A DNA stretch of 64,000 nucleotides from CALBPI01 sp963922335 (lineage in GTDB: Bacteria; Pseudomonadota; Gammaproteobacteria; Steroidobacterales; Woeseiaceae), in the NCBI GenBank assembly GCA_963922335.1, contig CAWUIB010000001.1:62001-126000 (forward strand), given 5' to 3'. The notes beneath the pieces were generated by a model that was not told the DNA's origin, searched no databases, and saw nothing but the letters and a program-made list of their open reading frames with translations. Position numbers and translations under genes: made by a program. Below are positions 16,803 to 24,510 of the stretch, one piece after another (within the stretch, counting starts at the first letter, position 1; each line of letters begins with the position of its first letter).

Positions 16803-17668
16803 AAACCTCGATCTCGCTGGTACTTGTGATTCTCGGATTAGCTCTGGTTGGGCTGGGCCTGAGTGCATTCACGGTGGATGAGCGTGAACATGCGTTAAAG
16901 CTCCGCTTCGGTGAGATCGTGGGCGCGGACTATGAGCCGGGCTTGCACTTCAAGATACCGGTCTACCATGAAGTGCTGAAGTTCTCGAACCAGGTGTTGA
17001 CGATCACGCCATCTCCTGAAGACATCCTCACCACTGAGAAAAAGCCGGCTTCGGTGGACTTTTTCCTGAAGTATCGAATCAGTGACCCAGAGACGTATTA
17101 CGTGTCCGCGCGTGGTTCTGAGTTGGTCGTGCGCCAACAGTTGTTACAGATCATCAAAGCGGCGATCCGTACCGAGTTTGCCAAGCGCACGATGCAGGAA
17201 GTGATTTCTTTGGAGCGTAACGAGCTTATGCGCGACATGATGGCGGACGCCTCAGCACTCGCCGATGAGCTCGGCATCACGCTGATCGATGTGCGCGTCA
17301 AGCGCGTGGAATTCTCCGATCGAGTCTCTGAGTCGGTTTATAACCGGATGCGTGAAGAGCGATTGAGGATTGCCCAGCAGTTGCGCGCCGAAGGTAACGA
17401 AGAGGCTGTCGAGATTCGCGCGACGGCGGATCGCCAGAGCACGGTGATTCGCTCGGAAGCCTATCGCGATGCCCAGACCATCCGTGGTGAAGGTGATGCG
17501 CAGGCTGCGGCAATTTATGCGAAGGCCTACAACGCAGATCGCGAGTTCTATGCGTTCTACCGGAGTCTGGAGGCATACCGGAACTCGTTGGGTCAGGCGA
17601 GCGATCTTTTGGTGCTCGACCCCGACAGCGACTTCTTCCGCTACCTGAATAATCGCGAAGCAAACTGA
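16799..17668 (+). CDS. hflC: FtsH protease modulator HflC
   Basis: Partner of HflK in the complex that regulates FtsH. The 289-residue protein has an N-terminal membrane helix (about 4-24), then the band-7 start DEREHALKLRFGEIV and the conserved DVRVKRVEFSDRVSESVYNRM. A helical segment with RAEGNEEAVEIRATADRQ and the C-terminal SDFFRYL end characteristic of HflC follow. The ATG overlaps the hflK stop. Confidence 0.96.
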   Translation: MKTSISLVLVILGLALVGLGLSAFTVDEREHALKLRFGEIVGADYEPGLHFKIPVYHEVLKFSNQVLTITPSPEDILTTEKKPASVDFFLKYRISDPETYYVSARGSELVVRQQLLQIIKAAIRTEFAKRTMQEVISLERNELMRDMMADASALADELGITLIDVRVKRVEFSDRVSESVYNRMREERLRIAQQLRAEGNEEAVEIRATADRQSTVIRSEAYRDAQTIRGEGDAQAAAIYAKAYNADREFYAFYRSLEAYRNSLGQASDLLVLDPDSDFFRYLNNREAN

Positions 17669-17686
17669 CCGATCAGGAGGCGCCGC

Positions 17687-17881
17687 ATGCGCTGGCAGCT
17701 GCTGCTGACGGGTCTGGCATTGATGATGATCTTTGAGGGCATGGCGCCGTTTGCGGCGCCACGCGCCTGGCGTCGAGCGATCGCCCGGATGGCCAGCATG
17801 CCGGATAACGTCATCCGCGTCGTCGGTGGTATTGTGATGGCGACCGGTGCGATGCTGCTTCTGGCGGTCACCAACGTCTGA
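17687..17881 (+). CDS. DUF2065 small membrane protein
   Basis: A 64-residue inner-membrane protein with two hydrophobic helices (about 4-20 and 44-61) separated by a basic loop (PRAWRRAIARMASMPDN). LEGLxPFxxP-type FEGMAPFAAPRAW and IRVVGGIVMATGAMLL identify the YjeT/DUF2065 family, regularly found between hflC and purA. Its role is unknown; proximity to HflKC suggests a membrane-linked function. A clear AGGAGG lies upstream. Confidence 0.85.
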   Translation: MRWQLLLTGLALMMIFEGMAPFAAPRAWRRAIARMASMPDNVIRVVGGIVMATGAMLLLAVTNV

Positions 17882-17901
17882 CTCTCTCTGGAAATATCAA
17901 C

Positions 17902-19197
17902 ATGGGCAAGAATGTAGTTGTCGTCGGCACGCAGTGGGGTGACGAAGGCAAAGGCAAGATCGTGGATCTGTTGACCGATCGCGTCAGCGCGGTCGCGCGC
18001 TTTCAAGGCGGGCACAACGCCGGTCACACGCTTGTGATTGACGGGCAAAAGACTGTCCTTCACCTGATCCCGTCCGGTGTCTTGCGCGAAAACGTGCAAT
18101 GTCTGATCGGTAATGGTGTTGTGTTGTCGCTCGAGGCCCTGTTGAAGGAAATGGATGGGCTCGTCGCTAACGGCGTCCCCGTGTTTGATCGGTTGAAAAT
18201 TTCGCCAGCATGCCCGCTCATTCTTCCTTGCCACGTGGCACTCGATCAGGCACGAGAGAAGGCGCGCGGTTCGGCCGCCATTGGCACCACCGGGCGCGGC
18301 ATCGGGCCCGCCTACGAGGACAAAGTGGCACGTCGCGCGCTACGCGTCTCCGATCTGTTTCTGCGAGAGAAATTCGCAGCCCGGCTCGGTGAAATTCTCG
18401 ACTACCACAATTTTGTGCTGAAGCATTACTTCAAGGCGCCCGTTGTCGACTTCAATGAGTCACTTGATGACGCCATGGCGCAGGCCGAACGGATCGCGCC
18501 TTTGGTCGCCGATGTCACTGCGATCCTGCATGACCTCGGTGAGGCGGGGGGCAACGTGTTGTTTGAGGGAGCGCAGGGGACGCTGCTCGACATTGATCAT
18601 GGGACATTCCCGTTTGTCACCTCGAGCAATACCGTATCGGCCGGGGCATGTACCGGGACCGGTATCGGCCCGGACCGCATCGACTATGTGCTTGGCATCG
18701 TAAAGGCCTACACCACACGGGTCGGTGCCGGCCCGTTCCCCACGGAATTGCATGACGATGCTGGTGCACACCTCGCGCGGGTCGGTGCTGAGTTCGGTGC
18801 GACAACAGGCCGGCCGAGGCGTTGCGGTTGGTTCGATGCCGTCGCGTTGCGACGCAGTATCATCAACAACGGTGTATCGGGCCTGTGTATGACCAAGCTG
18901 GATGTGCTCGATGAGCTTGAGACGATACGGATTTGTGTGGGCTACCACATCGACGGTGAAGAAATTTCCACACCACCGGTGATCGTTGACCGCTACGCGG
19001 AGGCAGAGCCAATCTACGAAGACATGCCGGGTTGGCAACAGAGCACCGTTGGCGTGACGGATATCGATAAGCTGCCGAATGCCGCGCGGGACTACATCGC
19101 GAGAATTGAAGCAATCGTGGATACACCGATCGATATCATTTCGACCGGCCCCGGTCGTGAACAAACGATCATTCGCCGCGATCCTATAAACGGTTGA
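17902..19197 (+). CDS. purA: Adenylosuccinate synthetase
   Basis: Joins IMP and aspartate using GTP, the first step from IMP to AMP. The 431-residue protein opens with VVVVGTQWGDEGKGKIVDLL, the phosphate loop with its catalytic aspartate. GGHNAGHTL, NGVVLSLEAL, GTTGRGIGPAYEDK, FEGAQGTLLDIDHGTFPFVTSS and TGRPRRCGWFDAVALR follow in the expected order. It sits 20 bp after the DUF2065 gene. Confidence 0.98.
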   Translation: MGKNVVVVGTQWGDEGKGKIVDLLTDRVSAVARFQGGHNAGHTLVIDGQKTVLHLIPSGVLRENVQCLIGNGVVLSLEALLKEMDGLVANGVPVFDRLKISPACPLILPCHVALDQAREKARGSAAIGTTGRGIGPAYEDKVARRALRVSDLFLREKFAARLGEILDYHNFVLKHYFKAPVVDFNESLDDAMAQAERIAPLVADVTAILHDLGEAGGNVLFEGAQGTLLDIDHGTFPFVTSSNTVSAGACTGTGIGPDRIDYVLGIVKAYTTRVGAGPFPTELHDDAGAHLARVGAEFGATTGRPRRCGWFDAVALRRSIINNGVSGLCMTKLDVLDELETIRICVGYHIDGEEISTPPVIVDRYAEAEPIYEDMPGWQQSTVGVTDIDKLPNAARDYIARIEAIVDTPIDIISTGPGREQTIIRRDPING

Positions 19198-19201
19198 GTA
19201 C

Positions 19202-20278
19202 ATGTCGCTGACCGATAACGCGCTCGCGGTTCGCGCCGGACCGGGTGCGCTCGAGCATCTCGAAAACAACGGTCTGCAGCCGGAAGATATCCGAATCATG
19301 GTCGGCGCTTCGGGCGGTGCAAAGTGGTTGAGTCTTGTCGGACTCGACCACGCCATTATCCGTTCGATCCTGCCAAACCTGCGGCCGGGTGTTCATCTGT
19401 TGGGCTCGTCGATTGGTACCTGGCGATTTGCCTGCTACACCCAACCCGATCCGCTGGCAGCGCTAACCCGTTTTGAACGCGGCTACATCGAGCAGACCTA
19501 CAGCGCAAAGCCGGATACCGATGAGATTACGAAAGTCGGGCGGCAGATGGTCTCGGCGATGCTAGGTGAGGGCGGTATTGCCAACGCAGTCAACAGCGAA
19601 CGTTTCCATTTGCACATCATGACCGCCCAGGCGCATGGTCTCACCGCCAGTGAACGAACGGTGCCACTGCTCTTGGGGTTAACTGCGGCGATGGTCGCGA
19701 ACCGCGTCAACCGTCGGCATCTGCGTCGCTTTTTCACGCGTGCGCTGGTGTCAGACCCGCGAGCAGATGGACCGTTTCACCAGGCCTCGGACTTCCCTAT
19801 GCAGCGCCTGGATCTCGCCGAAGATAACCTGATTGATTCGATTCTCGCCTCCAGTGCTATTCCCTTGGTGTTGAATGGCGTCAGGAATCTTGCTGGCGGC
19901 AATCCGGGGGTGTATCGCGATGGCGGGATCATCGACTACCATTTTGATCTGCCGGTGTCGCACGAAACGGGCTTGACCCTTTATCCGCACTTCTATCCGG
20001 AGCTAACCCCGGGATGGTTCGACAAGGGCTTGCATCGACGTCCCAAAAGAGAACACGTCGATCGCGTCTTGTTGGTTGCACCATCCGCCGAGTTTGTTGC
20101 CGGTCTACCGGGTGGCAAAATTCCGGATCGTGGTGACTTCAAGAGTATGGATGCGTCAACACGAATTTCTGTGTGGAAACGCGTTGTCGCGGAGACTCAG
20201 CGTCTTGGCGAGGCATTCGAATCGCTCTTGCAGCGTCAGGCGTTTGCTTCTGTGGCTGAGCCGCTGGAGACTTCCTGA
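19202..20278 (+). CDS. Patatin-like phospholipase
   Basis: A 358-residue predicted lipid hydrolase. The patatin Ser-Asp dyad is visible: nucleophile S37 in MVGASGGAKW (G-x-S-x-G) and D240 in YRDGGIIDYHF (DGG). The oxyanion glycine stretch is replaced by a less typical N-terminus (RAGPGALEHLENNG), which fits a divergent branch. No signal peptide is seen, so it is probably cytosolic or peripheral. It begins 4 bp after purA, so it may be co-transcribed with it. The 3' end overlaps the convergent downstream gene by 43 bp. The substrate is unknown. Confidence 0.85.
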   Translation: MSLTDNALAVRAGPGALEHLENNGLQPEDIRIMVGASGGAKWLSLVGLDHAIIRSILPNLRPGVHLLGSSIGTWRFACYTQPDPLAALTRFERGYIEQTYSAKPDTDEITKVGRQMVSAMLGEGGIANAVNSERFHLHIMTAQAHGLTASERTVPLLLGLTAAMVANRVNRRHLRRFFTRALVSDPRADGPFHQASDFPMQRLDLAEDNLIDSILASSAIPLVLNGVRNLAGGNPGVYRDGGIIDYHFDLPVSHETGLTLYPHFYPELTPGWFDKGLHRRPKREHVDRVLLVAPSAEFVAGLPGGKIPDRGDFKSMDASTRISVWKRVVAETQRLGEAFESLLQRQAFASVAEPLETS

Positions 20279-21186
20279 CGCGGCAAAGTTCGGACAGTGG
20301 CATCGCGTCGATAGGCTGCCCAGTGCGTGAAGTGGGGGACCGGTGCTTGTTCTAGTACCTGCTGAATTCTGTCCAATTCATCATCCATCAGCGCACTGGA
20401 TGGATCTTTCCAGCCCTTTAACATCACCGCGTCGCGGGGTGTGACGATCAGCATGTCGTTCGGCCCAACAGTCGTGGATTGCCAGCCGTGTATCACGAGC
20501 ACCGTGCGCACGCGACAAGCGACGCCGCTTTCCGCTTGTAGCCAGTGCTGCAATTGGGCACTCCGCGAGCGGATCTCGTGCAGGTTAATGGCTGCGCGTG
20601 GAGCCGGCAGTGCGAGCGTGTTGCGGTCTCGGAGAAATGCACCAGTGCCGTCGAAACGTTCGGCTAGTGTGAATACCGCGTAGATTCCAGACGCTGCCGT
20701 CAAAACGTGAGCGATACTGCCACCTGTGCCAGGGATCACATCATGGAATATTCGTTGTGAAGGCAGCCGAATGGTCTCGAGCCTGGCGCCTGTTGCATGT
20801 CTCGCCAGGACGTCACTGGCAGCTTTGCGTTCTCGCGGCCAACGGCGAAGTACGATCGTTAAACACGCGGAGACCAGTATGCATAAGCCGACAGCGCTCA
20901 GACTGTCGACGCTCTTGATCTGCACAAATTGCGGTGCCGGTACCGTGAACAGCGCCGTGAGTGTGCCGCAGACTGCGACGAGAGTGGTTTGCATGGCGGC
21001 ACGGCGTTCGCCTGCTAGTGTGGCGCCGAACGCCAACGCGGCAGCACCCGCCTGCGCGGGCAGGTGCCGACGTCGGCGAAAGCGCAGCCATCGCCGGAGT
21101 GCCGTTGCGGACCAGCTCGCGAGGAACACCACTGCAGAGAGCGCGAGTGTCACTGCAAGCGGGGAAAAAGGGGGTAGTGCCAGCAT
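20236..21186 (-). CDS. Membrane protein with a degenerate NERD-like domain
   Basis: A 316-residue protein not confidently assigned. The N-terminal ~115 residues hold three or four hydrophobic segments (about 9-27, 68-83, 95-112). The rest is soluble and resembles the NERD nuclease-related fold: GGSIAHVLTAASGIYAVFTL near 155-174, a glutamine/tryptophan helix (SAQLQHWLQAESG), then VRTVLVIHG and DMLIVTPRDAV. NERD nucleases carry E-x-K after the G(V/I)Y strand; here it reads YAVFTLAE, so catalytic residues look absent. It converges on the patatin gene with a 43-bp overlap, while the start is 126 bp from the SCP2 gene on the other strand. Confidence 0.6.
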   Translation of the reverse strand: MLALPPFSPLAVTLALSAVVFLASWSATALRRWLRFRRRRHLPAQAGAAALAFGATLAGERRAAMQTTLVAVCGTLTALFTVPAPQFVQIKSVDSLSAVGLCILVSACLTIVLRRWPRERKAASDVLARHATGARLETIRLPSQRIFHDVIPGTGGSIAHVLTAASGIYAVFTLAERFDGTGAFLRDRNTLALPAPRAAINLHEIRSRSAQLQHWLQAESGVACRVRTVLVIHGWQSTTVGPNDMLIVTPRDAVMLKGWKDPSSALMDDELDRIQQVLEQAPVPHFTHWAAYRRDATVRTLPRQEVSSGSATEANA

Positions 21187-21312
21187 TCAGTCCTCCAGCC
21201 CAGAGAGTAATTCCGGCCGCCGTTGGTCTCTGTGATCTACCTCACACTGGCATGGCAAAGACAATTTGCTCCTGCTGCGTTACTCTTCCCGGGATTCAGA
21301 GAGGGGGAAACC

Positions 21313-21636
21313 ATGAATATCAACGATTTGTTTGACCGCCTTCCGGGCGCGTTGAACGCCGATGCCGCAGCGGGTTTGGATGCAATCATCCAGTTCAACA
21401 CCTCGGAACCGCGTTATGTCCATATCAAGGACGGTGCGGCAACTGTGACACCGGGTACCAGCGAATCGCCCAAGGTTGCGATCACAATGGCCGATGAGGA
21501 CCTTGTGGGTCTGATGTCCGGATCACTGGATGGCATGACGGCGTTCATGACCGGCAAGTTGAAAGTTGAGGGTGACTTGATGTTTGCCCAAAAAGTGAGC
21601 CAGCTATTCAAAGGCTCAAGTCTGAAAGACGGCTGA
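21313..21636 (+). CDS. SCP2 sterol-binding domain protein
   Basis: A 107-residue single-domain protein of the SCP2 lipid-carrier family. The pattern is a predicted helix (NINDLFDRLPGALN), a beta region (IIQFNTSEPRYVHIKDG) and the conserved end ITMADEDLVGLMSGSLDGMTAFMTGKLKVEGD followed by MFAQKVSQLF. No signal peptide is seen. I use the ATG at 21313, preceded by GAGGGGGAAACC; an upstream in-frame start lacks family similarity. The 31-bp gap to the metalloprotease gene suggests co-transcription. The ligand, presumably a lipid, is unknown. Confidence 0.85.
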   Translation: MNINDLFDRLPGALNADAAAGLDAIIQFNTSEPRYVHIKDGAATVTPGTSESPKVAITMADEDLVGLMSGSLDGMTAFMTGKLKVEGDLMFAQKVSQLFKGSSLKDG

Positions 21637-21667
21637 CTGCAAGACGAGCCGCATTAAAGGAATCACG

Positions 21668-24208
21668 ATGAACCTGAAGACGATCTGGGGCGTGCTCGCC
21701 GCCGTCCTGCTTTTTTCGCCTGCATATGCAGATGACGAAGAGAAAGCTGAAGAAGAGGAAGAGGCTCCGAAGACGATTGCGGAACTCACCGAAGGCTATA
21801 CCCGCATGGATGGCTTGGTGACGTTGTTCCGCAACGAGGAAACCGGCGAGCTGAAGATGTTGGTGCCAGGCGACCTTATCGGTAACGAGGTGATTCATGT
21901 CGCGCAAGCCTCGGACGGTGTCGTCCAGGTAGGCTACTTCCGCGGTGCCTACCTTGCGCAGCAGATCCTGAGCTTCGAACGGCGCTTCGACAAGCTGGAC
22001 ATCGTGATTCCGAATACCTCGTTCTACTTCGACCCCGACAGTGCTTTGGCACGGGCGAGCACCGCCAATACCAGTAACGCGATTCTGGCGACTGAGAAAG
22101 TGCTGGCCGAGGGCGATGAGGGCGTGCTGGTCGATGCGGACAAGCTGTTCAAGTCCGAATCGCTTCTCCAGATCAAGCCTTCCCCGAACCCGGATGCCGA
22201 CCCGCGAGCCTATTCACTGGGCTCTTTGTCCGACAGCTCGACACGTGTTTCGAATCTTCGCAGCTACCCGGACAACACGGATATCGAAGTGACCTATGTC
22301 TATTCGAACCCGTCGCCGACTGGACGCACGGGCGGTGCGATCGCAGATCGGCGTCATGTCGAAATTCCGGTAATGCATAGTTTCGTGCGTATGCCTGACA
22401 ACGGTTATGAGCCGCGTATGGACGACCCGCGAGTCGGTTATTTCATGACGCAGGTCACCGACCTTACGTCCTTCAGCGCGACGCCGTATCGCGACATGAT
22501 TCATCGTTGGCACCTTGTGAAAAAGGATCCAACCGCAGCGATTTCTGACCCGGTCGAGCCGATCACGCTGTGGATCGAGAACACAACGCCGGCTGAGTAT
22601 CGCGACATGATTCGCGACGCCGCGTTGCAATGGAATAACAGTTTCGCCAAAGCCGGTTTCAGCAATGCCGTACAGGTCAAAGTACAGCCGGATGATGCAG
22701 AGTGGGATGCGGGTGACGTTCGCTATAACGTGCTGCGATGGACTTCGTCGCCGAACCCGCCCTTCGGCGGTTACGGCCCAAGCTTCACGAATCCTCGCAC
22801 AGGCCAGATCATCGGCGCTGACATCATGCTTGAGTACTCCTTCCTCGGGCGATTCCAGTTCGCGAAGTACATCGTCAGCGACGCATCCACCCTGGTCGAA
22901 GACTTCAGCGTGCCGGAAGGGTTAGCCGCGGCCGAAGCGTTCTGTTCGCTCGGTGCCGGCCTTCGCGCTGAGACACATCTTGCGCACACGCTCGGTCGGG
23001 CACTGCACGGGGAGAGCGGTAAATATGACGAGCAGCTTGTGCATGACTCCATGTACTACCTGATCCTGCACGAAATCGGTCACACGCTGGGTTTGAATCA
23101 CAACATGAAAGCGACCCAGCTTCTATCTCCCGAGCAGGCGTTCGATCCGGCAGTGATTGAAGACGGCGTGCTCGCCGGTTCAGTTATGGATTACCCAGCC
23201 GTGAACTTCGCGCCGATCGGCACCGATCAAACGTTGTTCTACACGGTCGCACCAGGACCTTATGACGATTGGGCGATCCAGTTTGGTTATGACCCTGACC
23301 TCAGCGATCCGCAGAAGATGGCCCAGCATTTGTCGCGCTCAAACGAGCCGGAATTGGCCTTTGGCAACGACGCGGATGACATGCGCTCACCAGGTAAGGC
23401 GATCGATCCTCGGGTGAATATTTACGACATGTCGAATGACGCTGTCGGTTACGCCTCCGATCGGATGGCTTTGATCGTAAAAGGGTTCACGCAGTTGGCG
23501 GAGCTACCGCCGGAAGATGGCAAGTCCTGGCAGGAAACGCATGATGCTTTCGGCACGCTGATTCGAAGCTGGGCTCGCAGTGGCGCGGTGGTATCGCGTT
23601 ACGTGGGTGGCGTGATGCTAAATCGCGGAATGGTTGGTCAGGCCGGTTCCGACGCGCCGTACACTGTGGTTGATGCTGACACTCAGCGTCGGGCAATGGC
23701 GATTTTGTCGGAGCAACTCTTTGCGCCCGGTATTGTCGATCCGGCAGCACCGGTGTTCCGCTATCTTGCGCAGCAACGTCGCGGCTTCAATTTCTTTGCT
23801 GGCACTGAAGATCCGAAAATTCATGATGCCGTGCTTGCGGTGCAGGGCAGTGTGCTAAGTCACCTGCTGCACCCGGCGACCATGAAGCGTATGACGGACA
23901 CTTCGCTGTATGGCAATGAGTACACACTGGCGGACATGGTTGGAGACTTGACCGACGCGGTGTTTGAAGCCGATATTCGCGGCGACGTGGACACCATCCG
24001 CCAGGGACTGCAAATCGATTACGTGCGTCGACTTGCTGCCATCTCCTCACCGACCGGAGGCTACGACACCACGAGCCAGTCCGCTGCGGTCTACGCGCTG
24101 CAAAACATCGAGCGTATGATCTCGCGCAAGCGCGGTGGTAGTGCGTCGACTCGTGCACACGTTGCACACCTTGAGCTCTTGATCGAACGCGCATTGAGCA
24201 CAGATTAA
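21668..24208 (+). CDS. Secreted zinc-dependent metalloprotease (DUF5117/DUF4953 type)
   Basis: An 846-residue exported metzincin-like protease. A signal peptide ends at AYA (residue 21), followed by a strongly acidic stretch (DDEEKAEEEEEAPK). Next come the N-terminal DUF5117-like region and a catalytic domain with HEIGHTLGLNH at residues 468-478, a full H-E-x-x-H-x-x-G-x-x-H zinc site. The likely Met-turn is SVMDYPAVNF about 30 residues later. The C-terminal ~250 residues are helical. The family is common in environmental gammaproteobacteria and Bacteroidota; substrates are unknown. A strong hairpin follows the stop by 10 bp. Confidence 0.88.
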   Translation: MNLKTIWGVLAAVLLFSPAYADDEEKAEEEEEAPKTIAELTEGYTRMDGLVTLFRNEETGELKMLVPGDLIGNEVIHVAQASDGVVQVGYFRGAYLAQQILSFERRFDKLDIVIPNTSFYFDPDSALARASTANTSNAILATEKVLAEGDEGVLVDADKLFKSESLLQIKPSPNPDADPRAYSLGSLSDSSTRVSNLRSYPDNTDIEVTYVYSNPSPTGRTGGAIADRRHVEIPVMHSFVRMPDNGYEPRMDDPRVGYFMTQVTDLTSFSATPYRDMIHRWHLVKKDPTAAISDPVEPITLWIENTTPAEYRDMIRDAALQWNNSFAKAGFSNAVQVKVQPDDAEWDAGDVRYNVLRWTSSPNPPFGGYGPSFTNPRTGQIIGADIMLEYSFLGRFQFAKYIVSDASTLVEDFSVPEGLAAAEAFCSLGAGLRAETHLAHTLGRALHGESGKYDEQLVHDSMYYLILHEIGHTLGLNHNMKATQLLSPEQAFDPAVIEDGVLAGSVMDYPAVNFAPIGTDQTLFYTVAPGPYDDWAIQFGYDPDLSDPQKMAQHLSRSNEPELAFGNDADDMRSPGKAIDPRVNIYDMSNDAVGYASDRMALIVKGFTQLAELPPEDGKSWQETHDAFGTLIRSWARSGAVVSRYVGGVMLNRGMVGQAGSDAPYTVVDADTQRRAMAILSEQLFAPGIVDPAAPVFRYLAQQRRGFNFFAGTEDPKIHDAVLAVQGSVLSHLLHPATMKRMTDTSLYGNEYTLADMVGDLTDAVFEADIRGDVDTIRQGLQIDYVRRLAAISSPTGGYDTTSQSAAVYALQNIERMISRKRGGSASTRAHVAHLELLIERALSTD

Positions 24209-24218
24209 CGGTTCAGTG

Positions 24219-24246
24219 GCTGGCATGGCATCGGTGCCATGCCAGT
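24219..24246 (+). terminator. Strong hairpin after the metalloprotease gene
   Basis: Arms 24220-24230 (CTGGCATGGCA) and 24235-24245 (TGCCATGCCAG) pair perfectly over 11 bp around a TCGG loop, with an outer G-T pair. There is no T-run on either side, so it is a terminator-like or RNA-stabilising hairpin rather than a textbook intrinsic terminator. Being symmetric, it could act on transcripts from both strands. Confidence 0.5.
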
Positions 24247-24294
24247 CACGCCGTGTATTGGCGGCATGCGCTGCCGTGCTATCGAACTTGAAGA

Positions 24295-24312
24295 TGACAC
24301 ATTGGTGTGTCA
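24295..24312 (-). terminator. Short hairpin 3' of tRNA-Leu
   Basis: Read on the minus strand just after the tRNA: TGACACA, loop CCAA, TGTGTCA, then TCTTC. The 7-bp stem begins 4 bases past the CCA end. It is a candidate processing or termination structure for the tRNA transcript; the T-run is weak. Confidence 0.4.
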
Positions 24313-24316
24313 AGAG

Positions 24317-24403
24317 TGGTGCCCAGGAGAGGACTTGAACCTCCACCTACTTTCGTAGACATGGACCTGAACCATGCGCGTCTACCAATTCCGCCACCTG
24401 GGC
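24317..24403 (-). tRNA. tRNA-Leu (anticodon CAG)
   Basis: An 87-nt leucine tRNA on the minus strand. The acceptor arms GCCCAGG (5') and CCTGGGC (3') pair over 7 bp, followed by discriminator A and an encoded CCA. The D-loop region is GGCGGAATTGGTAGACGC, the anticodon stem CATGG/CCATG encloses TTCAGGT (anticodon CAG), a long variable arm (TGTCTACGAAAGTAGGT) follows, and the T arm is GGAGGTTCAAGTCCTCTCC. It reads CUG codons. It stands divergent to rnr and convergent with the metalloprotease gene. The rest of the 302-bp gap between those genes holds the hairpins listed separately and the rnr leader. Confidence 0.97.
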
Positions 24404-24510
24404 ACAGGGTGCAGGTACACTGGTCGTGTACTGGTGAGGCGGGCGACTGTAGCGGAACCATCACAGACCTGTCAACGAACGATGGCCGGTCAAGCAAAGG
24501 AAAATACTGA

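Noticed and set aside
24404..24510. Small gene or sRNA between tRNA-Leu and rnr
   Set aside because: Only a 6-bp GTACAC/GTGTAC repeat and the rnr ribosome-binding region are visible, with no supporting promoter.
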